Position numbers and translations under genes: made by a program. Of a stretch of DNA of 64,000 nt, positions 54,782-64,000 are shown piece after piece; position 1 is the first letter of the stretch, and each line of letters starts with the position of its first letter. The stretch is from Ceratopteris richardii (taxonomy: Eukaryota > Streptophyta > Polypodiopsida > Polypodiales > Pteridaceae), in assembly GCA_020310875.1 (NCBI GenBank), contig CM035407.1, forward strand, positions 92,764,632 to 92,828,631. The letters run 5' to 3'. The notes under the pieces are model-generated. The model ran no database searches. It worked only from the letters and a program-made list of their open reading frames with translations, and was not told where the DNA came from.

Positions 54782-56225
54782 GACCTGTTATGAACAACCA
54801 CTCCATTCCGATGATTACATCACATTCTCTCATTTCAATTACATGGAAGGTACCCAAAAACTTATGTTCTCCTAACATAAAATCAAGATTCTCAATACAG
54901 CCTCGAGTATAGTGTATCCTACCATTAGCCATCTGTAGAGGTCTTTTAGTCTGCATCTCAATATGCAACCCTAAAGCTTCTGCCATCTTAAGTGAAAGGA
55001 AACAATTTGTACTACCCGAATCAATCAAGAAACTAACCTTACATAAGGATATGTCCCCCATAATCCTAATCACCGATGCCCTTGAATGAGAAGAAGTTTT
55101 CATGCATTGAAGTCTAGGGCTAGAACACTTACCTTGATCATCCGCTTCCTCAATTGTCATGTTTTGTTCTTGTAGATGAGCTATGTTCGCTTGCATAGAA
55201 CGGTTGATGGCCTTGTTTGGACATTCAAAAGTGCGATGTCCTTGTTCTCCACATCGAAAACAAAGTCCCAGCCTCTTAGCCCGCTCCAGGAAATCAGAAT
55301 CACGTTGCCAGTGCATAACTTCTTGCTTCTTAGGTGTATCCGTTTGCTTCGGCTTTGGTCTTCCTCCTTGACCGTTAATAGAGTTAGTCGATCTCTGTCC
55401 ATTTTGATTTATTGAAATAGGTCTTGGGGGTCGATGTCCTGTTGAGATAAACCTTGATTTGAATGCCTTTTTCGTGGTAAACTTCTCCATCTTCTCAAAG
55501 TTTTCTGCTTTCGCAATCGCATCAAGAAAATCTACACATCCGGACCCCTTTACTTGATAGGGAAGCTCTTCCCGCAAACCCTCAATAAACTTGCTTTTCA
55601 GCGCATCTCCAAAAGCTTCTAGTGCATACTTATGTAAACGCAAAAATTTATCCTTATATTCTTCAACAGACAAGTTATATCTATCATCCTCATGCTGCTT
55701 GAAAGAGTAGAATTCCATTTTCTTTTCCATCCGATAATGTGGAGAACAATAACGATTCTCTGCTTGCTCTCAAAACTCTTTTTAGAAAATCGGACCTTCA
55801 CGCGTTCTTGTCTGTATATAAGATTTCCACCACAGTTTTGCGACTCCTCGCAGATGCAAAATTGCCACCTTTGCTTTTGATTCCTCACTAAATACGCACA
55901 GGTCAAAGAAATCTTCAAGTTCCTCAATCCATGCTTCAAGATCCTCTCCAGTTTTCTTCTTACCATCAAATTCATTTAATTTTGCTCTTTTGAACACTTG
56001 CTTGAGTGCAGATTCACCTGCATCATCGTCCTCTTCAGGTTTACGTTGCCGTCTGGCTCTACGTGCATTTGATGTGCCCGCACCATTACCACCTTCAGCA
56101 TTGAGGTCCATGAAAGCATTTGCAGTAGCCTCTTTTTGTTTGTTGGATCTTTCTTTATGTAATTCTGCATTCAATCTACGGATAAGCTCCTCTTGTTCTT
56201 CTATCTTCTTCTTCAAAGCCTGCAT
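54774..56225 (-). pseudogene. Chr internal A: gag and protease
   Basis: The start is the ATG at 56223-56225. An N-terminal coiled coil (LKKKIEEQEELIRRLNAEL) leads to an acidic linker, then the capsid (FDGKKKTGEDLEAWIEELED; AKVAILHLRGVAKLWW). Two stops (at 55782 and just below) precede the rest of the capsid (MEKKMEFYSFKQHEDDRY). The knuckle is CFRCGEQGHRTFEC and the retropepsin FLIDSGSTNCFLSL with IIGMEWL. It ends in an indel frameshift. Confidence 0.9.
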
Positions 56226-56246
56226 CTTGTCCGGGAATCCAACTCT

Positions 56247-56258
56247 GCTCTCATACCA
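56247..56258 (-). promoter_or_regulatory. Primer-binding site of Chr internal A (one mismatch)
   Basis: The minus strand reads TGGTATGAGAGC, one base off the initiator-Met site TGGTATCAGAGC seen at 61931-61942. Confidence 0.75.
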
Positions 56259-56260
56259 CT

Positions 56261-57431
56261 TGTAACAAGTCTCCTAAACTTGAGTCACAATCTCACAGAG
56301 AATAATGGGTTTCGACACCACAAGATATAAAGAAGGCAAACAGAGTATACGCAGAACAAGAAGAGAGAGAATTTTATTATCTGTGCAGATTTACAAGTAG
56401 TTCTGATCTGCGTTACAAAATCTATCAGATTGCTTCAATGTGAAGCCTCATCCACCCGACCACCCCCGAGCTGATCTCAATCCCAATCTCAATCACAATC
56501 ACAATCTCAATCACAATCACAATCTCAATCTCAATCTCAATCTCAATCTCAATCTCAATCTCAATCTCAATCTCAATCGCAATTCCAGAAGCCGAAAAAC
56601 GATCGTAATGATTGTACGACCATCATCCTTTTCTATCTCTCAGTCTTCGTCTTTTTGGGATCTCCGCCTTTTGCCAGCGCACGACTAATCACGCCTTCCT
56701 AGACCCGCACTTTTAGAATCTGCATGCTCCAAGATAGCTTCTTTTCGCATGTCTCATGCAAGACTTCCGGACCACCCATGCATCTACTTTTCATGTCCAC
56801 CATCAAGAATCGTACCTGCAAAAAATGAGGTAATCCCTGCAACGCACTCACACACACGTCAATCACCCAAAAATAACCCATATACCCATGTGCATTTTCT
56901 AAATCCGCGAACATGAATAAGATGAATGAATGAAGGCTTCTCTTTTTTTGTAACTCAAAAACAGTGAGAAATCAGCTTGAGCTTGTGAGAGACAAAAATA
57001 TTCAGTTCTTAAATCTGTACAATAATGTTAGAGACACCTCAGGTCCAAATCTGCTTCCAGATATCACTTTTGGGCCCTACAAAATCGAAAATTCTAGAGA
57101 GAGATGAAAAAACATGAAAAATCTCTTCATTAACCTATCTTCATGGAACCAAATGAGACATAAAACATAGGAACTACAAAAAATTCAATCAGGTAAAGGT
57201 TTTCTACTAAGAATACTCTACCTTTCTCTCATACAACACTTTTTCAGATTCCTTCATCTTCATGCTCGAAATTAACATACAAATTTCATGCGACAACTTT
57301 CTAGAGAGAGAATGTCAAAACTTATTGCTACAAAATTTTGCAGACATGATCAAAATATCCTAAACATAAAATTTCATTATTACCTACACATCTTTTTTTT
57401 TCCAGGTGGAAAATCAACGTGGCATCTTACA
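56261..57431 (-). repeat. Chr-AB middle LTR
   Basis: 1171 bp with the same ends as the outer LTRs. It lacks a ~35-bp segment (AAGTGTTGGAAAACGGCACT and the bases after it) that both outer LTRs keep. It serves both as the 5' LTR of internal A and the 3' LTR of internal B. Hexamer array at about 56476-56582. Confidence 0.93.
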
Positions 57432-57460
57432 ATTCTCCCCCTCTTTAAAGAACTCTGTCC

Positions 57461-58999
57461 TCAGAGTTGGAAAGAAGGATAATGTTCCATAAACTCATCT
57501 AAACCAACCCATGTTGAATCTTCAATAGGATATGCAAACCACTTTATTAAAATTTCCACTATTTCACGATTCCTAAGATGTCTAACTCTCCTATCCAATA
57601 TAACTTCTGGTTCAAGTTCAAAAGTGGCATCTTCCTTCAACTTAGATTTGTCCTGCAAAACATGATCAGCATTAGGAACATACTTTTTAAGTAATCCAAC
57701 ATGGAAGACTGGATGAATTTTCAAAGTATTAGGTAGTTCAAGTAAATATGCAACAGAACCAATTTTCTTTAAGATTTTGAAAGGACCAGCATAACGAGGA
57801 GACAATCGACGATCTTTGCCTAAAACCACATTTGATTTAGAAGGACTCACTTTCAGAAAAACCAGATCATTTGTTCTAAATTCCAAGGGCCTCTTTTTGA
57901 GATCATGATATAATTTCTGACGTTTCTGTGCATCTTTCATGTTTTTCCTTACCTTATTCAGCTCCAAATCCATGTTTTCAAGCATCTGTTTGGATATTTC
58001 AACCTGATTCTGTGAATTAAAAAGTGAATGCGGTAGCAAGCAATTATAACCATACATTGCTTCAAAAGGTGTCATCTTAATAGAGGAATGCCATGCACTA
58101 TTATATGCATATTCAACCAAGGGCAAATATTCGGTCCAATTGTTTTGCTTATCATTCACATACATGCGTAACATATCCTCAAGCACCCTGTTAACCCTCT
58201 CGGTCTCACCATCGGTTTGAGGATGAAATGCTGTACTCATGCGTAATTCTGTTCCTATGGATTGAAATGTTGCTTTCCAAAAATTAGATGTGAACCTTGC
58301 ATCCCTATCAGAAATTATACTTTTGGTTATACCATGTAACCTAAAAATTTCTTTTATGAAAAGTTTAGCAACATGCAAAGCTGTATTAGTTTTCCTCATG
58401 GGAAGAAAATGTGCCATCTTTGTAAGACGGTCCACGACAACAAAGATGGTATCATGCCCACTTCTGGTCACAGGCAACTTTGTTATGAAATCCATAGAGA
58501 TGGATTCCCATTTTTGATCAGGCACATCTAATGGTTGTAACATGCTAGGAATCCTTTTAAATTCGGCCTTAACGTGTTGACATTTCAGACATTCTTCGAC
58601 ATACCTCTTAATATCATATTTTATATGTGGCCAGTAATATGAAGCTTTCACTTTTGCATAAGTTCTAGAAAAACCAAGGTGTGCAGAGAAAGGTGCATCA
58701 TGACAGTCATGCAGGATCTTTTCTTTCAAAACAGATTCTGAAGAAATACATAAACGAGAATTACAATACAAATCATTATTTCTCAAATGAAATTTTCCCT
58801 GAAACATAGAACCTGGATTCATACCCAAAAATTCCAAGATTGCTGCATAAAATAAATCTTCTTTTAATTCTTTTCCAATATCAAAATCAGAGGATAAAAT
58901 AGAAATTGAACTGTATAGGGGTTTACGACTCAAAGCATCCGCCACCTTGTTTTCTTTTCCTACTAAGTATTTAATATCAAAATCATATTCACTTAGCAA
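57461..58999 (-). pseudogene. Chr internal B: end of RNase H, integrase, chromodomain
   Basis: An unbroken 512-codon frame equivalent to the end of internal A: RNase H end (KVADALSRKPL), H2C2 zinc domain, integrase core ([37 protein letters not shown]) and chromodomain (EILIKWFAYPIEDSTW). A missing base near 59035 separates it from the rest of RNase H. Confidence 0.92.
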
Positions 59000-59280
59000 T
59001 TGGATCCATCATTTTTGTCTATTATTAAGTAAAGGTTGGTAAATATGTATTTAAGGCTCTGATGATCTGTTCTTAATTCAAACTTTACTCCTAGCAATAA
59101 GTCTCTCCAATGTTTAAGTGCATGAACAGCTGCAAGCATTTCTAATTCATGTGTTGTATAATTTAGTTCATGTTTCCTTAATTTCCTTGACTCATAAGCC
59201 ACTACCCTCCCTTCTTGTGAAAGAACGCATCCGATTTGGCTTCCACTAGCATCACATGCAACAATAAAAGGCTTCCCCAA
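58993..59280 (-). pseudogene. Chr internal B: RNase H
   Basis: [38 protein letters not shown] and [14 protein letters not shown]. Then a one-base loss puts the following residues out of frame. It is cut from RT by a TAG at 59317-59319. Confidence 0.9.
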
Positions 59281-59316
59281 CTCAGGTATCTTTAGCAGAC
59301 AATTTTTGATAACTTT

Positions 59317-60249
59317 CTATTTTAATTCGTCAAACGCCTTTTGACACTCATCGTTCCATGTGAACTCTCTATTTTTCTTTGTCAATTCTGTAAGAGGATT
59401 TGCAATTCGAGAAAACTCCCTAATGTGTGCCCTCTCATATTGTGCCAAACCAAGGAAGCTTCTCACATCCCTCACACATTTGGGTGTAGGCCAGTCCACT
59501 ATGCTTTTAACTTTCTCAGGATCTATATGAATCCCTTCCTTAGAAACAACTCTCCCCAAATAAGTCACTTCCCCTTTTGCAAAAAAACATTTACTCATCT
59601 TACCATATAGTTTATGCTCTCTTAGTTTTTGTAAAGTCTTCTTGAGATGCAATGCATGTTCATCATCATCCTTAGAATACACAAAAATATCGTCAAGAAA
59701 AACTAATATAAATTCATCGAGATATTCATGAAACACATTATTCATCAAACACATAAATGTTGCAGGAGCATTTGTTAATCCAAAAGGCAAAACTGTGAAC
59801 TCGTAATGACCATATCCTGTTCTAAAAGCGGTTTTGGATATGTCCTCAGACTTTACTTTAATTTGATGATATCCCGATCTTAAGTCAATTTTAGTGAATA
59901 CTATGGCACCACTCAATTGACTCAGCAGTTCATCTATGTGTGGCAGTGGATACTTGTTCTTAATGGTTTTCTTGTTCAATCCCCTATAGTCAATAGAAAG
60001 TTTGTATGAACCATCTTTCTTTTTCTCAAACAAAACAGGTGCTCCCCAAGGTGAAACACTAGGTCTCATCAACTCCTTCTTGAATAGATCATCCAATTGG
60101 AGCTTCAACTCTTTCAATTCATCAATATTGAACCTATAAGGTGCTCTAGAATAAGGCTCACTTCCTGGATAAAGGTCTATAGCATGGTCAATTTTCCTAG
60201 GAGGAGGCATTGCCCGGTAGATCATCAGTAAATACATCTGCGTACTCAT
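59317..60249 (-). pseudogene. Chr internal B: reverse transcriptase
   Basis: RT with [41 protein letters not shown] and [15 protein letters not shown], all catalytic aspartates present. A one-base insertion near 60210 displaces it from the upstream protease. A TAG at 59317 ends the frame where internal A has a sense codon. The lesions are not the ones seen in internal A. Confidence 0.92.
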
Positions 60250-61909
60250 CTAAAAGTTTTTTAACATATTCGGGTATTTCCTCTTCTTTCTTCTTCTCCT
60301 GAAGGTCATGCACATAAACCAAATATGTCTCACAACCTTGTCGAATATCCCTAATACCGTTTATTGCAGAAATAGGAGAAAAACTTGAATTACACTTGCC
60401 TGCAAGACGATGTTCCTTCCCTTCTATTTTCAAAGTAAGGATCCCGCTTTCACAATCAATCACGACACTGTTATGAACTAACCAGTCCATTCCGATGATT
60501 ACATCACATTCTCTCATTTCAATTACATGGAAGGTACCCAAAAACTTATGTTCTCCTAACATAAAATCAAGATTCTCAATATATTTTCGAGTATAGTGTA
60601 TCCTACCATTAGCCATCTGTACAGGTCTTTTAGTCTGCATCTCAATATGCAACCCTAAAGCTTCTGCCATCTTAAGTGAAAGGAAACAATTTGTACTACC
60701 CGAATCAATCAAGAAACTAACCTTATGTGAGGATATGTCCCCCATAATCCTAATCACCGATGCCCTTGAATGAGAAGAAGTTTTCATGCATTGAAGTCTA
60801 GGGCTAGAACACTTACCTTGATCATCCGCTTCCTCAATTGTCATGTTTTGTTCTTGTAGATGAGCTATGTTCGCTTGCATAGAATGGTTGATGGCCTTGT
60901 TTGGACATTCAAAAGTGCGATGTCCTTGTTCTCCACATCGAAAACAAAGTCCCAGCCTCTTAGCCCGCTCCATGAAATCAGAATCACGTTGCCAGTGCAT
61001 AACTTCTTGCTTCTTAGGTGTATCCGTTTGCTTCGGCTTTGGTCTTCCTCCTTGACCGTTAATAGAGTTAGTCGATCTCTGTCCATTTTGATTTATTGAA
61101 ATAGGTCTTGGGGGTCGATGTCCTGTTGAGATAAACCTTGATTTGAATGCCTTTTTCGTGGTAAACTTCTCCATCTTCTCAAAGTTGTCTGCCTTCGCAA
61201 TCGCATCAAGAAAATCTACACATCCGGACCCCTTTACTTGATAGCGAAGCTCTTCCCGCAAACCCTCAATAAACTTGCTTTTCAGCACATCTCCAAAAAC
61301 TTCTAGTGCATACTTATGTAAACGCAAAAATTTATCCTTATATTCTTCAACAGACAAGTTATATCTATCATCCTCATGCTGCTTGAAAGAGTAGAATTCC
61401 ATTTTCTTTTCCATCTGATAATGTGGAGAACAATAACGATTCTGTGCTTGCTCTCGAAATTCTTTCCAGAGGATCGGACCTTCACGTGTTCTTGTTTGTA
61501 TATAAGATTTACACCACAGTTTTGCGACTCCTCGCAGATGCAAAATTGCCACCTTTGCTTTTGATTCCTCACTAAATACGCGTAGGTCAAAGAAATCTTC
61601 AAGTTCCTCAATCCATGCTTCAAGATCCTCTCCAGTTTTCTTCTCACCATCAAATTCATTTAATTTTGCTCTTTTGAACACTTGCTTGAGTGCAGATTCA
61701 CCTGCATCATCGTCTTCTTCAGGTTCACGTTGCCGTCTGGCTCTACGTGCATTTGATGTGCCCGCACCATTACCACCTTCAGCATTGAGGTCCATGAAAG
61801 CATTTGCAGTAGCCTCTTTTTGTTTGTTGGATCTTTCTTTATGTAATTCTGCATTCAATCTACGGATAAGCTCCTCTTGTTCTTCTATCTTCTTCTTCAA
61901 AGCCTGCAT
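60197..61909 (-). pseudogene. Chr internal B: gag, protease and RT start
   Basis: An open 570-codon frame from the ATG at 61907-61909: coiled coil, capsid, knuckle (CFRCGEQGHRTFEC), retropepsin (FLIDSGSTNCFLSL; IIGMDWLVHNSV) and the beginning of RT ([20 protein letters not shown]). The frame is intact where internal A has stops. It ends through a one-base insertion in the DDLPG region. Confidence 0.93.
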
Positions 61910-61930
61910 CTTGTCCGGGAATCCAACTCT

Positions 61931-61942
61931 GCTCTGATACCA
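61931..61942 (-). promoter_or_regulatory. Primer-binding site, initiator Met tRNA (Chr internal B)
   Basis: The minus strand reads TGGTATCAGAGC, two bases from the LTR end at 61945. Confidence 0.92.
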
Positions 61943-61944
61943 CT

Positions 61945-63161
61945 TGTAACAAGTCTCCTAAACTTGAGTCATAATCTCACAGAGAATAATGGGTTTCGAC
62001 ACCACAAGATATAAAGAAGGCAAACAGAGTATACGCAGAACAAGAAGAGAGAGAATTTTATTATCTGTGCAGATTTACAAGTAGTTCTGATTTGCGTTAC
62101 AAAATCTATCAGACTGCTTCAATGTGAAGCCTCATCCACCTGACCACCCCCGAGCTGATCTCAATCCCAATCTGAATCACAATCACAATCTCAATCCCAA
62201 TCTCAATCACAATCTCAATCTCAATCTCAATCTCAATCTCAATCTCAATCTCAATCTCAATCTCAATCGCAATTCTAGAAGCCAAAAAACGATCGTAATG
62301 ACTGTACAACCATCATCCTTTTCTATCTCTCAGTCTTCGTCTTTTTGGGATCTCCGCCTTTCGCCAGTGCACGACCAATCACGCCTTCCTAGACCCGCAC
62401 TTTTAGAATCTGCATGCTCCAAGATAGCATCTTTTCGCATGTCTCATGCAAGACTTCCGGACCACCCATGCATCTACTTTTCATGTCCACCATCAAGAAT
62501 CGTACCTGCAAAAATAGAGGTAATCCCTGCAATGCACTCACACACACGTCAATCACCCAAAAATAACCCATATACCCATGTGCGTTTTCTAAATCCGCGA
62601 ACATGAATAAGATGAATGAATGAAGGCTTCTCTTTTTTTTTTTTTTAAGTGTTGGAAAACGGCACTTTTCAAAACCCTGTAACTCAAAAACAGTGAGGAA
62701 TCAGCTTGAGCTTGTGAGAGACAAAATAATTTAGTTCTTAAATTTGTACAATAATGTTAGAGACGCCTCAGGTCCAAATCTGCTTCCAGATATCACTTTT
62801 GGGCCCTACAAAATCGAAAATTCTAGAGAGAGATGAAAAAACATGAAAAATCTCTTCATTAACCTATCTTCATGGAACCAAATGAGACATAAAACATAGG
62901 AACTACAAAAAATTCAATCAGGTAAAGTTTTTCTACTAAGAATACTCTACCTTTCTCTCATACAACACTTTTTCAGATTCCTTCATCTTCATGCTCGAAA
63001 TTAACATACAAATTTCATGCGACAACTTTCTAGAGAGAGAATGTAAAAACTTATTGCTACAAAATTTTGTAGACATGATCAAAATATCCTAAACATAAAA
63101 TTTCATTATTACCTACACATCTTTTTTTTTTCGAGGTGGAAAATCAACGTGGCATCTTACA
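61945..63161 (-). repeat. Chr-AB right LTR (5' LTR in element orientation)
   Basis: 1217 bp, same ends as the others, hexamer array at about 62160-62272, followed by TATCG and the resumed TCGCGA array. It keeps the segment missing from the middle LTR. Confidence 0.93.
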
Positions 63162-63402
63162 TATCGTCTGTCGTGGTTTTGGTCTGTCGCGATAGACGGT
63201 GTCTGTCGCGATAGACTGAGTTCATCGTGGAATTTGGTCTATCGCGATAGACCGGTGTCTTTCACGATAGACGGGGTCTATCGTCTGTCGTGGTTTTGGT
63301 CTGTCGCGATAGACGGTGTCTGTCGCGATAGACTGAGTTTATCGTGGGTCTCTGTCTGTCACGATAGACGGGTGTCTGTCGTGATAGACTGAAAAAACGC
63401 AA
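63162..63402. repeat. Palindromic TCGCGA minisatellite, right part
   Basis: Continues the array at 50171-50547 in phase: TATCG is the duplicated target, and the next unit boundary (63277) is 117 bp after the position equivalent to 50541. Monomers here carry a few more changes (TTTCACGATAG, TGTCGTGATAG). An isolated further monomer lies at about 63490-63507. Confidence 0.92.
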
Positions 63403-64000
63403 ATTTTTTAGAAAATTCTAGTGATTTGGAGTGCTCTAATGGTGTAGGTTACCGTGCCAAACATGCATTCAAAAAATATCAAGTTTTCCTGTCTGTCGCG
63501 ATAGACAGAGGTAGTCGTCCCGGGACCTGTGCAGAGTCTGTCGTACCTGCGCAAGCTGCTGGAGATGGTGGTACAGCTAGTTCCTGCAACAAAGGCTCAA
63601 AAAACACACAAAAACAGATCGCATGCAAGCTCTCTCTCGCTCTCTCTCACAAATGAAATGAGGGAAATGAGGTGGGGAGTGGGATATGACCAAAAAACTG
63701 AAATTTTTGTGGAGATGGAGATGGAGGTGGGAGATGGTGGGGATGATGATGGTGATGATGGTGATGCAAAAATAAGAAAAAATGAAGAAAAATAAGGAAA
63801 AGAAAGGATATTACCTATAACTCCAATGTCTCAACTCGACGTCTTTGTTGGAAGGAGTAATTTTGAAGGAGCATTTTTGATGTAAAAAATTAGTAAAAAG
63901 TCAAAAAAACTTGTAAAATATTTATGCAATGATTGTAAAAATAAGGAAGAGTCTTCCTTATGTGGTTGAGGATATCATGTAATTTTTGTAGAATTTTTAG
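63403..64000. other. Unassigned flank with purine-rich repeats
   Basis: Beyond the array, one more CTGTCTGTCGCGATAGACAG monomer and a (GATGGN)n/(GATGAT)n purine-rich stretch at 63712-63770. No coding motif is recognised. It may belong with 49416-50170 to the DNA into which the chromovirus inserted. Confidence 0.45.

Larger units (their letters stand above)
50548..63161 (-). mobile_element. Chromovirus with three LTRs and two internal regions (Chr-AB)
   Basis: LTR (50548-51749), internal A (51750-56260), LTR (56261-57431), internal B (57432-61944), LTR (61945-63161), all in the same minus-strand orientation. The outer flanks carry TATCG at 50543-50547 and 63162-63166. Both internals have gag, retropepsin, RT, RNase H, integrase and chromodomain, so the family is a chromodomain Ty3/gypsy. 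One target duplication around the whole unit implies one insertion followed by unequal LTR recombination. Confidence 0.93.

Noticed and set aside
62109-62309. ORF with long Glu-Ile repeats
   Set aside because: It is only a translation of the hexamer array in the chromovirus LTR.

Overview
The window reads as heterochromatin-like DNA from a large, repeat-rich land-plant genome. Nearly every recognisable coding stretch belongs to a Ty1/copia or Ty3/gypsy LTR retrotransposon. Plant markers are initiator-Met-tRNA primer sites (TGGTATCAGAGC) in three elements, a chromodomain gypsy, a tRNA-like SINE and a 5S-rRNA-like patch. I see no ordinary host gene, no tRNA or rRNA gene and nothing prokaryotic. 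The taxon cannot be fixed; the mixture would fit a fern or gymnosperm, but that is a weak impression.

Region by region. 1-3892: a copia element on the minus strand (Copia-1), cut by the left edge, with an LTR holding three ~193-bp tandem units. 3893-4530: scraps of an older gypsy and an older copia. 5510-5753: a 5S-like patch and a 72-bp tandem duplication. 5766-31007: a three-element nest. An old copia (Copia-2) was split in gag by a gypsy with ~3.2-kb LTRs (Gy-1, 6141-20179), and in reverse transcriptase by a young copia (Copia-3, 22910-29399). Copia-3 has an unbroken 1402-codon polyprotein gene, near-identical 1107-bp LTRs and a perfect 5-bp target duplication. 31008-32440: a decayed chromodomain gypsy. 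32831-33000: a SINE-like insertion. 34542-35120 and 36087-36645: related LTRs, each followed by a polypurine tract for a minus-strand element.

36087-49415 holds the most unusual element (Gy-3, minus strand). Its order is gag, zinc knuckles, retropepsin, acidic linker, RNase H, two successive H2C2 zinc-binding modules, integrase, a second retropepsin-like domain, then two long accessory reading frames, the last ending at the polypurine tract. The reverse transcriptase palm is missing. No matching 5' LTR was found.

50171-50547 and 63162-63402 are two halves of one array of palindromic TCGCGA-centred repeats. It was split by a chromovirus insertion (50548-63161) with three LTRs and two internal regions (LTR-A-LTR-B-LTR), flanked by one TATCG target duplication. 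This is the expected product of unequal LTR recombination. Most reading frames carry isolated stops or frameshifts; several stops look like single C-to-T changes. Only Copia-3 appears coding-competent.
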